Source of the DNA: Eutypella sp. D-1
Lineage: Eukaryota; Ascomycota; Sordariomycetes; Xylariales; Diatrypaceae
NCBI GenBank assembly: GCA_023313575.1
Contig: JAJTTP010000001.1
Span: 2,294,001-2,358,000 of the forward strand
Direction: 5' to 3'
DNA: 64,000 nt
The first letter of the stretch is position 1, and each line of letters opens with the position of its first letter. Below, piece by piece: positions 48,560 through 58,003 of the stretch. Under the pieces are notes generated by a model. That model was not told the origin of the DNA. It worked only from the letters and a program-made list of their open reading frames with translations, and searched no databases. The position numbers and the translations under genes are program-made.

Positions 48560-49678
48560 ATGGCCACCCCATCAGAACCGCCCGCTCCGGCAGCCGCCAC
48601 AGCCGCAACGCCAGCGGCGACGACCGACCGCGGAGACAGTCCGCTCATCCGGCTCCGCGGCATCCGGAGAGCGCACCTGCTGGCGCCGGAAGCGACGGGC
48701 CCCGCGCTCGCGCCGTTTCTGACCGCCCTGCTGCGCGAGGCAGCGCCGTTCATCGACTCCGCGGCGCCAAAGGCGAATTCAAAACCGGGGTCGGGGTCAA
48801 GTCCTACCACGGGCGCGTGGAAGCGCAAGGCTACCAAGACGCACGCGGACTCCGCGGCCGCGATCGAGGTCTTGGAGCGCTGGGTCGAGACGCCGGCATC
48901 CCCGACGGAGGAGCAAGGGGGCGGGGGCGGGGGTAAGAGAGGGAGGACGAGGGAGATGTGGTGCGCGAGGCGCAGCGTGCACGAGGACGCTGCGCGCACG
49001 GGCTCTGCATCCTGGGCCGAGTTTGATCGCGCCTTCAGGACTGACCACGCCGCCTCCGAGCTCGCTTTCACCCCCAACGCGCTAGCTGCGCACGAGGCCG
49101 TGGTTTGGGATTGCGCGGGCGTCAACGTCGGGCTCCCCTCTCCTTCTCCTGGTGATGGTGATGCCGCCACGTACGGGGACTTCCGCCTCGCCATCATGGA
49201 GATGCGCCATCGTGTTGGTACCGGGCTCAAGGACCGCACTTTCCCAGTGCTGCAGATGAGCTGCTACGCCGTCGGTCCCGGGACCGATTCGGGGACGGCG
49301 GCAGGTGGTGGTGGGGACCAGAAGGTAGAGGATGAGTTCTTCGTCGTCAGTGTCCCGGTCCCGGACTTCGGAGATGACCCGCGCAGTAAACTCGCCGCGG
49401 AGCCGGGTGCCCTCGTCGCCGCCTACGTCAGCGTCGAGAGGATCCGGAAACTGCCGGCCTCGGGTGAGGATGGCAGGGGTGATGCTGTCGGCAGTGGTGG
49501 CAGCATCGAGTGGCTCATGGCTACCGCCGGCGACGCTGGCGGCATCCTCCCCGCGTGGATCCAGAACATCGCCATGCCCGCCGTCATATGGAAAGACGTC
49601 CCCTTGTTCTTGAGCTGGATCGCGAAGGAGAGGGCCAAGAGTGGTAACGCGGCTGCGGGAGGTGGTGACGTTGAGTGA
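48560..49678 (+). CDS. DUF3074 (START-like) domain protein
   Basis: A single exon of 372 aa with an Ala/Pro-rich head. The middle and C-terminal parts fit the fungal DUF3074 family, which is START-like: WCARRSVHEDAA, WAEFDRAFRTDHAASELAFTP, LKDRTFPVLQMSCY, EFFVVSVPVPDF, VAAYVSVERIRKLP and the closing block GGILPAWIQNIAMPAVIWKDVPLFLSWI. START-like folds bind hydrophobic ligands, but no ligand or role is known for this family. It has strong GC at third codon positions, like the esterase and GT23-like genes. It is transcribed in the same direction as CYP51, 0.9 kb downstream of it; any link with sterols is only speculation. Confidence 0.72.
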   Translation: MATPSEPPAPAAATAATPAATTDRGDSPLIRLRGIRRAHLLAPEATGPALAPFLTALLREAAPFIDSAAPKANSKPGSGSSPTTGAWKRKATKTHADSAAAIEVLERWVETPASPTEEQGGGGGGKRGRTREMWCARRSVHEDAARTGSASWAEFDRAFRTDHAASELAFTPNALAAHEAVVWDCAGVNVGLPSPSPGDGDAATYGDFRLAIMEMRHRVGTGLKDRTFPVLQMSCYAVGPGTDSGTAAGGGGDQKVEDEFFVVSVPVPDFGDDPRSKLAAEPGALVAAYVSVERIRKLPASGEDGRGDAVGSGGSIEWLMATAGDAGGILPAWIQNIAMPAVIWKDVPLFLSWIAKERAKSGNAAAGGGDVE

Positions 49679-50364
49679 AGGGGTTAGTTGAATGGCGTGT
49701 CTGTGTGCTTAGGTGTCCCGAGTTCAGGCATACATTTAGCATAATTTCATATTACATACTCTCTTTTTCACCCCAGGGTTATACTCGATTTCATTCCTGT
49801 CCAGTTGGCATCTAAAGACGCCTATGTTGAACATGCTGCTTAATGTCCCCATTATTAACAGTGGCGCAGATAAGCTATGTCCGACTAAACTACACGCTTT
49901 GATTTCGGTTATATCTATATTATCACCTCCTATACTGCCCTACGTAGACGGAAATATATCCCTCATTTAGGGGCATTGGCATTGTGCATCGATATAGCAA
50001 CCTCCGAAGGAATAAGAAAAAGGGGCCCCCTTTTCTTAACTGCTCAGCTTAGCGGAGGTAGAATATAGCAGTACATATCGACAAGCGGGGCTAACGGAGC
50101 TCTAAGGCCCGGTTGCCCGTCTTCGAACATCCAACTTCCAATCAGATATACATCCGATGGATCCCTAGGTAGCACTATTAGAGAAGTGGCAGCACCCGTA
50201 AACGATCCAGCGGGGTCAGGGTTATCAAGTACCTACCTAGATAATTAGGTAATCAGTGCCCCTCCCCGAGTCTCTCAGGGCCCCTCATTTTGGCGCTTAC
50301 TTTTTGCCCTGAGAAATCAGAGAGAGCCAACCGAATCCCTGCAAAATTATTATTTCGGAGGTTG

Positions 50365-50383
50365 TGACTCAAGTTTTGACTCA
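50365..50383 (+). promoter_or_regulatory. Paired TGACTCA sites (CPC1/Gcn4-type)
   Basis: Two perfect TGACTCA heptamers start 12 bases apart (50365 and 50377), about 230 bases before the valyl-tRNA synthetase ATG. Gcn4/CPC-1 bZIP factors bind this sequence in cross-pathway control of amino-acid and aminoacyl-tRNA synthetase genes. Confidence 0.6.
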
Positions 50384-50523
50384 ATAAAATTGATATTTCA
50401 AAGCCTACCACTACACCACTACCCGATCACTACGCGTATTTCCCTTCTCCCAATGCGACTGGTCTCTTTTCCCTCCGTCTATATCCTCTAGACAATCCCC
50501 TAGACAACACCAACACCGCCAAG

Positions 50524-50604
50524 TTGTCGTCTAGATTGTTACTTCGAGCACTCTGTGTGCGCAGGCCGCCTTACAGACCAACTTTTCCCTTCTCTCGTGC
50601 CACA
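50524..50604 (+). promoter_or_regulatory. AUG-less N-terminal extension, candidate mitochondrial presequence with UUG start
   Basis: The frame upstream of the synthetase ATG is open from 50380 and has no ATG. From the TTG at 50524 (A at -3) it encodes 27 residues rich in Arg, Leu and Ser with no acidic residue (LSSRLLLRALCVRRPPYRPT), like a mitochondrial targeting signal. Fungal ValRS is known to serve both compartments from one gene. Confidence 0.5.
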
Positions 50605-53600
50605 ATGGCTACAAACAGTGGCCGTGGTAACACTGGTATGTTTGAGAACCTAGACTCATGTCGCCGTTGTAATGCACCGTCCTTCTTTTCTTCTAACCAT
50701 CTGTGCTTGTTGTCTTTTATAGTTGCCGCCCCCGAAGGCCCTAGCAAAACTGGTGAGGGGACTCCTCCGCCTGTCGATGCTGAGGTCAAAGGCGCCGTGA
50801 AAGACGCTGCAGGACAGGCAGATGGATCCGGTGTCCATGCTGCCGGCACAGAGCCCGGAATGGCTCCCACTGACGCCAAGGCCGAACCCAAGGTTAAGAC
50901 GGAGAAGGAGTGTATGGAACCCCTGAGCGCGAACCCCCCTCCAAATCGGGTCGTGTAGATATCTGACGATGATATTCGGTTTATAGTAGAGAAGGAACGG
51001 AAGAAGGCTGAAAAGGCCGCCAAGTTCGCCGAAAAGAAGGCCAAGCAAACCGCCCAAGCCGTGACCGGTGCCGCGACCGGTGCCGGGAAGGGTAAGGAGA
51101 AGAAGGCGAAGGCCCCAAAGGCCGAGGAGGAGCCTCTTCCGGAATACATCGAAGACACGCCCGTTGGCGAGAAGAAGATACTTAAGTCCTTTGACGACCC
51201 CCATCTCAAGGCTTATTCACCTATCGCCGTCGAGTCCGCCTGGTATAGCTGGTGGGAGAAGTCGGGCTTCTTTAAACCCCAGTTCACCGAGGATGGCAAG
51301 GTCAAGCCAGAAGGGTCGTTCGTCATCGTCATCCCGCCCCCCAACGTCACTGGAGCGTTGCACATGGGTCACGCCTTAGGCAATTCGCTCCAGGATGTGC
51401 TTATTGTAAAACAGACCCTCTATTGATGGCCACATACACGCGCAGAATGCTAATGCCAATACAGCGTTGGAACCGAATGCAAGGAAAGACGACGCTGTGG
51501 TTACCAGGTTGCGATCACGCCGGTATCTCTACGCAGAGCGTTGTGGAGAACATGCTATGGAGGCGACAAGGCAAGACTCGCCATGACCTTGGGAGAAAGA
51601 AGTTCGTCGAGACCATCTGGGACTGGAAGGAGGATTACCACAAGCGGATCAACAATGCCCAGCGGAAGATGGGCGGCTCAACCGACTGGTCCAGAGAGGC
51701 GTTCACCATGGACAAGAACCTGTCCGCTGCTGTGACCGAGACATTCTGCAAGCTCCACGAGGAGGGCATTATCTACCGGGCCAACCGTCTTGTCAATTGG
51801 TGTACTCAGCTCAACACCGCACTCTCGAACCTCGAGGTCATTAACAAGGAGCTGACTGGCAGGACGCTCCTAGACGTGCCTGGCTACGAAAAAAAGGTTG
51901 AGTTCGGTATCATCGTCCACTTCAAGTACCCCATCGAGGGCTCCCAAGAGACTATCGAAGTTGCCACGACGCGACCCGAGACCATGTTGGGCGATACCGG
52001 TATTGCGGTCCACCCTCAAGACGAGAGGTACAAGCATCTCGTGGGAAAGAATGCAGTTCACCCTTTCATCAAGGGCCGATTGTTACCCATCGTTGCAGAT
52101 GACTACGTCGACAAGGAGTTCGGAACTGGCGCCGTCAAGATTACACCTGCCCACGACCCTAACGATTTTGCCCTCGGCCAGAGGCACAAGCTGGAGTTCA
52201 TCAACATCCTCACCGACGACGGCCTTATGAACGAGAATGCGGGGCCGTATAAGGGCCAGAAACGATTTGATGTCAGATATACCATCCAGGACGATCTTAA
52301 GAAGGAAAATCTCTACGTGGACAAGAAGGACAACGCGATGAAGGTTCCTCTTTGCGAAAAGTCCAAGGACGTCATCGAGCCTATCATGAAGCCCCAGTGG
52401 TGGATGAGGATGAGGGAGCTGGCAGACGATGCGATCAAGGTCGTGAAGGAGGGCAAGATCAAGATCAGACCCGAGTCAGCGGAGAAGAGCTACTACAGGT
52501 GGATGGAGGACATCAACGACTGGTGCCTGTCCCGGCAACTCTGGTGGGGTCACCAGGCCCCCGTTTACTACGCGAAGGTCGAGGGCGAGGCCGACGATCT
52601 GTCCAGCAACGACCGGTGGTTCTCCGGTCGGACGGAAGAAGAGGCTAAGGCCAAGGCAGAGAAAGCCCTGCCAGGAAAGAAGTTTGTTCTCGAGCGGGAC
52701 GAAGACGTGCTTGACACATGGTTCTCCTCCGGCCTGTGGCCTTTCAGCACCCTGTAAGCTGACCCATATCTGTGACAGCTCCTGGCTCGCACATGCTGAC
52801 AATATATTTTCCAATAGGGGCTGGCCCAACCAGACTCTCGATCTGAAGAACCTCTATCCAACCTCACTTCTCGAGACCGGCTGGGACATTTTGTTCTTCT
52901 GGATCGCACGGTAAGTAAATACCCGGAAACCATACTTTATCTTCCGTTTTTCTTTGGAGGTGTACGCATGCGAATATCCCATGCGACTATCCCCCAAGAA
53001 CCGCAAAGCTTTCTAGATCTTCTGTCTTACTAGCCGATACTAATCTACCGTTTGGTGCAGTATGATCATGCTGGGGCTCAAGATGGTCGGGGAAATCCCC
53101 TTCCGCGAGGTGTACTGCCATTCCCTGGTCCGAGATTCCGAAGGCAGAAAGATGTCGAAGTCGTTAGGTGCGTTGTTCTTTTTGGTGTTACCCTTTAGTG
53201 TGAACATGACTATATGTGCGAAACGTCTTGCACAAATTTCTAGGCGTGACCCTGATTTCACTACAATTATTCAATACCCCGGACTTGGTTGCTAATGCGA
53301 TTTGTAGGCAACGTCATTGATCCTCTTGATGTTATTAGCGGCACTCCCCTGGAGAAGCTTCACGAGAAGCTGCTCCAAGGCAATTTGGCGCCCACGGAGG
53401 TCGGAAAGGTGAGAACAAGTGCCATTATTGACTAACATTTTAGTGCATCGGTATATCATTATTTTAGGGTTCTTGCTGACTGGGTTTCAATGCCAGGCCA
53501 CGAAGTACCAGAAGACGGCGTTCCCCGATGGTATCCCACAATGCGGCGCCGATGCCCTTCGATATACGATGGTGAGTGCCCCAAACCGTATCTCTAAGGA

Positions 53601-54959
53601 GAATAGCGGGATCAGTTTTTATGGATTGCAATAGGCAGTGTCTAATCAAACAGTAGGTCAACTACACTACGGGCGGCGGTGATATCAACTTCGATATTAA
53701 GGTCATGCATGGCTACAGGAAATTCTGTAACAAGATCTATCAGGTAAGCTCCCTCATGACTTCGATCTTCTCTTAACTGAACATGGGGTAATTCGTGGGA
53801 AAATACGCGATTTTCATATGCGGCGTCGTCGACGAATTATTACATCTGGAAGATATGAGTTATTCGGCAGCAGCATCACTAACTCCACAATCTATAGGCT
53901 TCTAAATATGTACTCGGAAAATTAGGAGACGACTTTGTGCCTCAGAAGACTGGCGCCCTCACTGGCAACGAAACCCTTGCCGAGAAGTGGATTCTCAGCA
54001 AGATGAACACGGCCGCGAAGGAGATCAACGAGGCGCTTTCGCATAGGGAGTTCCAGAAATCCACACTGGTTATCTACCAATACTGGTACAACCAACTTTG
54101 CGATGTCTTCATTGAGAACTCAAAGGCGATCATCCAGGACGGTGCGGAGAACGAGCAGTTGTCCGCTAAGAACACACTCTACACGGCACTAGAGAACGCT
54201 CTGAAAATGATCCACCCTTTCATGTAAGTGTCATCTGGAAGCTGTGCCTTTCGCTACTGTATCAAAAGAAAAAAGGTAGCTGACTTTGCATCAGGCCTTT
54301 CCTCACAGAGGAGATGTGGCAACGACTACCGCGACGGCCGGGAGACGAGACGCCCTCCATCATGCTCTCGCGGTACCCCGTCTACGACTCGTCGTTAGAC
54401 AACCCCGCCGCCGAGGAAGCTTACGAGCTTGTCATGGGATGCTCGAAAGGAATTCGCTCCTTGATGGCTGAGTATGCGCTCAAGAACGATGTCCAGGGTA
54501 AGTCAGGTAACCGATGCTATGATATCAAGCTTTACTAAGTTTCTCTCCGTAGTCTTCGTGCAAACCTACAATGAGACAGCCCAACGGACCGTTACGGATC
54601 AGATGCAGTCTCTCAAGTCGCTAAGCGGCAAGGGTGTGACCGACGTGGAGCTCGTTCCTGGCTCCGACGCCCGGCCGGGTGGATGCGTGGCGTTCCCCGT
54701 CTCGAGCTCGGCGGCCGTATTCCTGCGCGTCAAGGGGCGCGTGGACCTGGACGCCGAGATCGCTAAGGCGACGAAGAAGCTCGAGAAGACGCAGGCGGCG
54801 ATCGCCAAACAGCAGAAGCTGCTCGCCGACCAGGGCTACCTTGCTAAGGTCTCGGCCCAGCTCCAAGAAGCCGACCGTAAGAGGCTCGCTGATTACGAGT
54901 CTGAGGCCAAAGGCTTCGAGGCCACCATCCGACAGTTCGAGGGCCTGAAGCTGGAGTGA
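50605..54959 (+). CDS. VAS1: Valyl-tRNA synthetase (class I)
   Basis: Charges tRNA-Val; in yeast (VAS1) and Neurospora (cyt-20) a single gene supplies cytosol and mitochondria. Twelve exons (50605-50635, 50723-50911, 50987-51405, 51465-52753, 52818-52910, 53061-53167, 53308-53408, 53497-53571, 53657-53743, 53898-54223, 54295-54497, 54553-54959) join in phase to 1108 aa, near the yeast length. Seen: a Lys/Ala-rich eukaryotic N-extension, the HIGH-type HMGH (199-202), [12 protein letters not shown], editing-domain [11 protein letters not shown] and [13 protein letters not shown] (704-708) interrupted by intron 6 just after, [11 protein letters not shown], and a C-terminal coiled coil (about 1050-1108) as in other ValRS. 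The ATG at 50605 has a CACAATGG context and would start the cytosolic form. Confidence 0.95.
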
Positions 54960-55926
54960 AGAAATGGAAAAAAGTAATATGGAAAATGAGTTACTACCCC
55001 GGACTGCACTGGACTCGCTCAAATGAGAATAGGTTGGTTTGGTTCCGGACTCCTGTATTCTCGGCATAAGTGATATCTTGACGCGAAACAGGTCAAGCAT
55101 TATCAAGACGAGCTACGTGTCGGTATAGACTAGATAAATCTAGATTCGACTGATTGGAGGTTAAAATATGATGAATTTCAAAGTGTTCTTCAGCATGACT
55201 TAAGTACGTAGTCCCCTCAAAAGCGTGATATGCATCTTGCGTTGAGAGAAGTATTGTCTGGCTGGAGCAAGAGCCAGGGTGTATCTATTACAGACCATGA
55301 GAAATCTTGTGCTCTCCGTAGTTTCTCTCACGTCCGTAGCAAAACGAAAAACAGATGACATCTCCTTTCTAGGAATGATATGTGTATATCCGACCAAAAG
55401 TAGAAAATTAAAACCAAGAAAAAATGAAATAGCCAAAGACACCAGTCCGTAAAACTCCGTCGCTCTGCTCCCCCAATCCTTGCCTTGCGGGCCTACCCTT
55501 TTGATATGCCAAATATTCCAACCAAAAGTACCCTGGGTAGACCAGTTAATCCCCTCATACCCGAAAATCCTAGTACCATCATCCATGGCCATCCCAAAAA
55601 AAGCGGAAATTTTGTGCCGGTCATGCATTGGTCGTTCCCTGCTGCCCCTCATCCTCCCCCCAACCACATTTATTCGTGTAAAGGAGGGTAGGCCACAGAT
55701 CGAGTTGGGGCGCATATATGCACCCAATATTCTCCTAGCCATAGGCCCAACCGGAATGGAAGCCGATCTTTTAGGCCCCGCGCTCTATATTATATATATG
55801 TACGTTTCCCCTCCTTAGTTCCGGCTCCCGACGGGACTTTCGGCCAGTAGGGACCGGGGACGGGGGAGTCGGAAAGCGAATCCGGTAGGGAGAAATAAGA
55901 AGAATTAAGATATCGTAACGACGCGA
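54960..55926. other. Convergent intergenic spacer (3' ends)
   Basis: 3' regions of valyl-tRNA synthetase and the ammonium transporter. An ATG-started 180-codon minus-strand ORF (55742-55200) is open here, but its codon use is unlike the neighbouring genes and I recognise no domain. Confidence 0.45.
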
Positions 55927-58003
55927 TCATGTGGAGGTGGAGGCGGATACGGCGTCGGACGGGGCGCGCTCCTTAGCAGCGTCCTCGAGAGCCTGCTCCT
56001 TGGCGGGGGCCCGGACGGAGACGCCAATCTTCTCTTGCTGGACGGGGTCGACGGCGGAGTCGTTGTCAGCGTTGTTGAGGCGGACGCGCTGGCCCGTGGT
56101 GTTGGCGAGGTCCTGGTGCTCCTTGATGCCATGCTGGGGGATGAAACGGTATGAGTCGGGATTCGGGTCTTCCTTGGGCGGGGTCCAAGCGAGGAAGTCA
56201 CGGCGGACCTCGACATAGTCGTAGGCGAACTCGCCGAGTTGGTCGTCGTCCATGCCGATCAGCTCGGCCTCCTCGGTCGCGCGCAGACGCAGGCCCGGCA
56301 CCAGGTCGATCGCCTTGGCGATCAGCGCCGACACCACGAACGTGTACGCGCTCGTCGCGCAGATGTACGCCACCTGGATGTACAGCTGCTTGTAATTGTG
56401 GTTCGGCCAGCCCCCATTCACCACCCCATTGTTGACCCCGTCCAGCCCTATGATGTAGTCCGCCCCGAACAGCGCGTTGAAGATCAGTCCCACGATCCCT
56501 CCGATCCCGTGCTCGGCGAACACATCGAGCGAGTCGTCGATCCGCACCAGGAACTTGACTGTTTAAAAAAGAAAAGCAAATCGGTCAGTCTTCTTTCCAC
56601 CCTCGCACACACCCATATCATCCTATACAGGGAGCACTCACATTTAGTGCCGAAGTTGCAGCAAACACCGGTGACGACGCCGAGGATAATTGAGGCCCAC
56701 GGAGGGATGAAGCCGGAGGCGGGGGTGGCGGCGACGAGGCCGGAAATGGTGCCGGAGCACCAGCCGACCATGGACCACTTCCTAGCAAGGCGGAAATCGA
56801 GCAGGCACCAGGTCATGGCGGCAAACATGGCAGTGAGACAGGAGTTCCACATGGCCATGGTGGCGCGGAGGTTGGCACCAAAGGCGGAGCCGCCGTTGAA
56901 GCCAAGCCAGCCGAACCACAGGAGTATGGTGCCGAGGGTGACGAGCGAGACGTTGTGTGGGCGGAAGTTGAGCATCATGCGCTCGTGCCGCCGGCCCAGG
57001 ACCCACGAGTACGCGAGCGCCGACAGGCCCGACCCGATCTCTACCGGTCCGCCCCCCGCGTAGTCCAGCACCCCGTAGTTGAACGCCCACCCGTGCACGT
57101 TCCACACCCAGCACGCCAGCGGGCAGTACACCAGTGTCGCCCAGCAGAAGATGAACACCATCGCCGGCAGCACCCTCCCGCGCTCCGCGACCGCCCCGAT
57201 TACGAGCGCCGCCGTCACTCCGCAGAACATCATCTGATACCTCTCGTTAGCTCTTGTACTACCTGATTGCACCTCGCTTTCCCGGAGAGATTCGAGGGAG
57301 AAGTCGGTAGGTTTGGCCGCCGACGGGCGCGCCATGCGAGGTCGCCGGTGCTATTTTCTGCATGCTTGCTTACCTGGTAAAAGGAGTAGAGTAGTTCAGG
57401 GACAAGAGGCGAACCGGGAGAGGGGACACCGAGGGTATTAAGGAGGCCAAAGTGGTGGAGATCGCCGATGAAGCCGTTCGTGGCGGTTTTGCTGAAGGCC
57501 AGGGAGTAGCCCCAGAAGTACCACTGGAAGATGATGACGCTGAAGGACATCATGACTACCCATATGAGCGAGAGCGCCGACTTTCTGCGCGACAGCCCTG
57601 AGTACAGGAATGCGATCCCCGGCACCATCAGTAGCACCATACAGGCCGACACGAGGATGAAGGCCTGGTCGCCTGGCTGGTACCATTGGTTCAGGTTGTC
57701 GGTTGCTGGATGGGTACCATTCGGGGTTAGCGTTTGATTCATTTTCTTTTCTTTTCCTTTCTTTGTTTATAACTTGTTCTTCTCTCTGTCTCTGCCTCTG
57801 TTTCTGGCTCTTTTCCACTCTGTTTTCAAGGGGATGGCGTTCGTTTTTAGGTAGTAGGAGTAGATGCTAGGTAGCAGGCAAGGGAGAACCGGATATATAA
57901 GGACTACGATGGTCAACGTACCGGAATCACCTCCATATTCAGGATCTGTGCCATTGAACTCGGCGGGCGCACCTGTCCACGAGTACGAGGGCTCCCACGA
58001 CAT
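55927..58003 (-). CDS. Ammonium transporter, Mep/Amt family (Mep1/3-like pore)
   Basis: Plasma-membrane NH4+ transporter. Exons 58003-57922, 57705-57374, 57233-56642 and 56558-55927 give 545 aa; every join restores family sequence. Seen: GDQAFILVSACMVLLMVPGIAFLYSGLSRRKSA, FWGYSLAFS, WNVHGWAFNYGVLDYAGGGPVEIGSG, ILLWFGWLGFNGGSAFGAN, KFLVRIDDSLDVFAEHGIGGIVG and about eleven hydrophobic helices. The first of the two pore histidines is Glu (~203, in PVEIGSG), as I recall for yeast Mep1/Mep3, while the second is kept (His ~352 in EHGIGG). The cytosolic tail is ~120 residues with a Mep-like DDQLGEFAYDYVE block, then Ala/Glu-rich and Ser-rich disorder with possible phosphosites. The first exon (MSWEPSYSW) gives a better N-terminus than the in-frame ATG inside intron 1. 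Confidence 0.95.

Larger units (their letters stand above)
49679..50604. other. Intergenic spacer and valyl-tRNA synthetase leader
   Basis: Contains two TGACTCA sites, an upstream ORF of 12 codons (50453-50491) and an AUG-less in-frame extension of the synthetase (listed separately). The 5' part (49679-50340) shows nothing recognisable. Confidence 0.55.

Noticed and set aside
48523..49239. 238-codon minus-strand ORF opposite the DUF3074 gene
   Set aside because: Shadow of GC-rich codons; Ala/Ser/Arg-rich with no recognisable domain.
56239..57063. 274-codon plus-strand ORF opposite the ammonium transporter
   Set aside because: Antisense shadow; the minus strand carries conserved transporter helices and clean splice sites.
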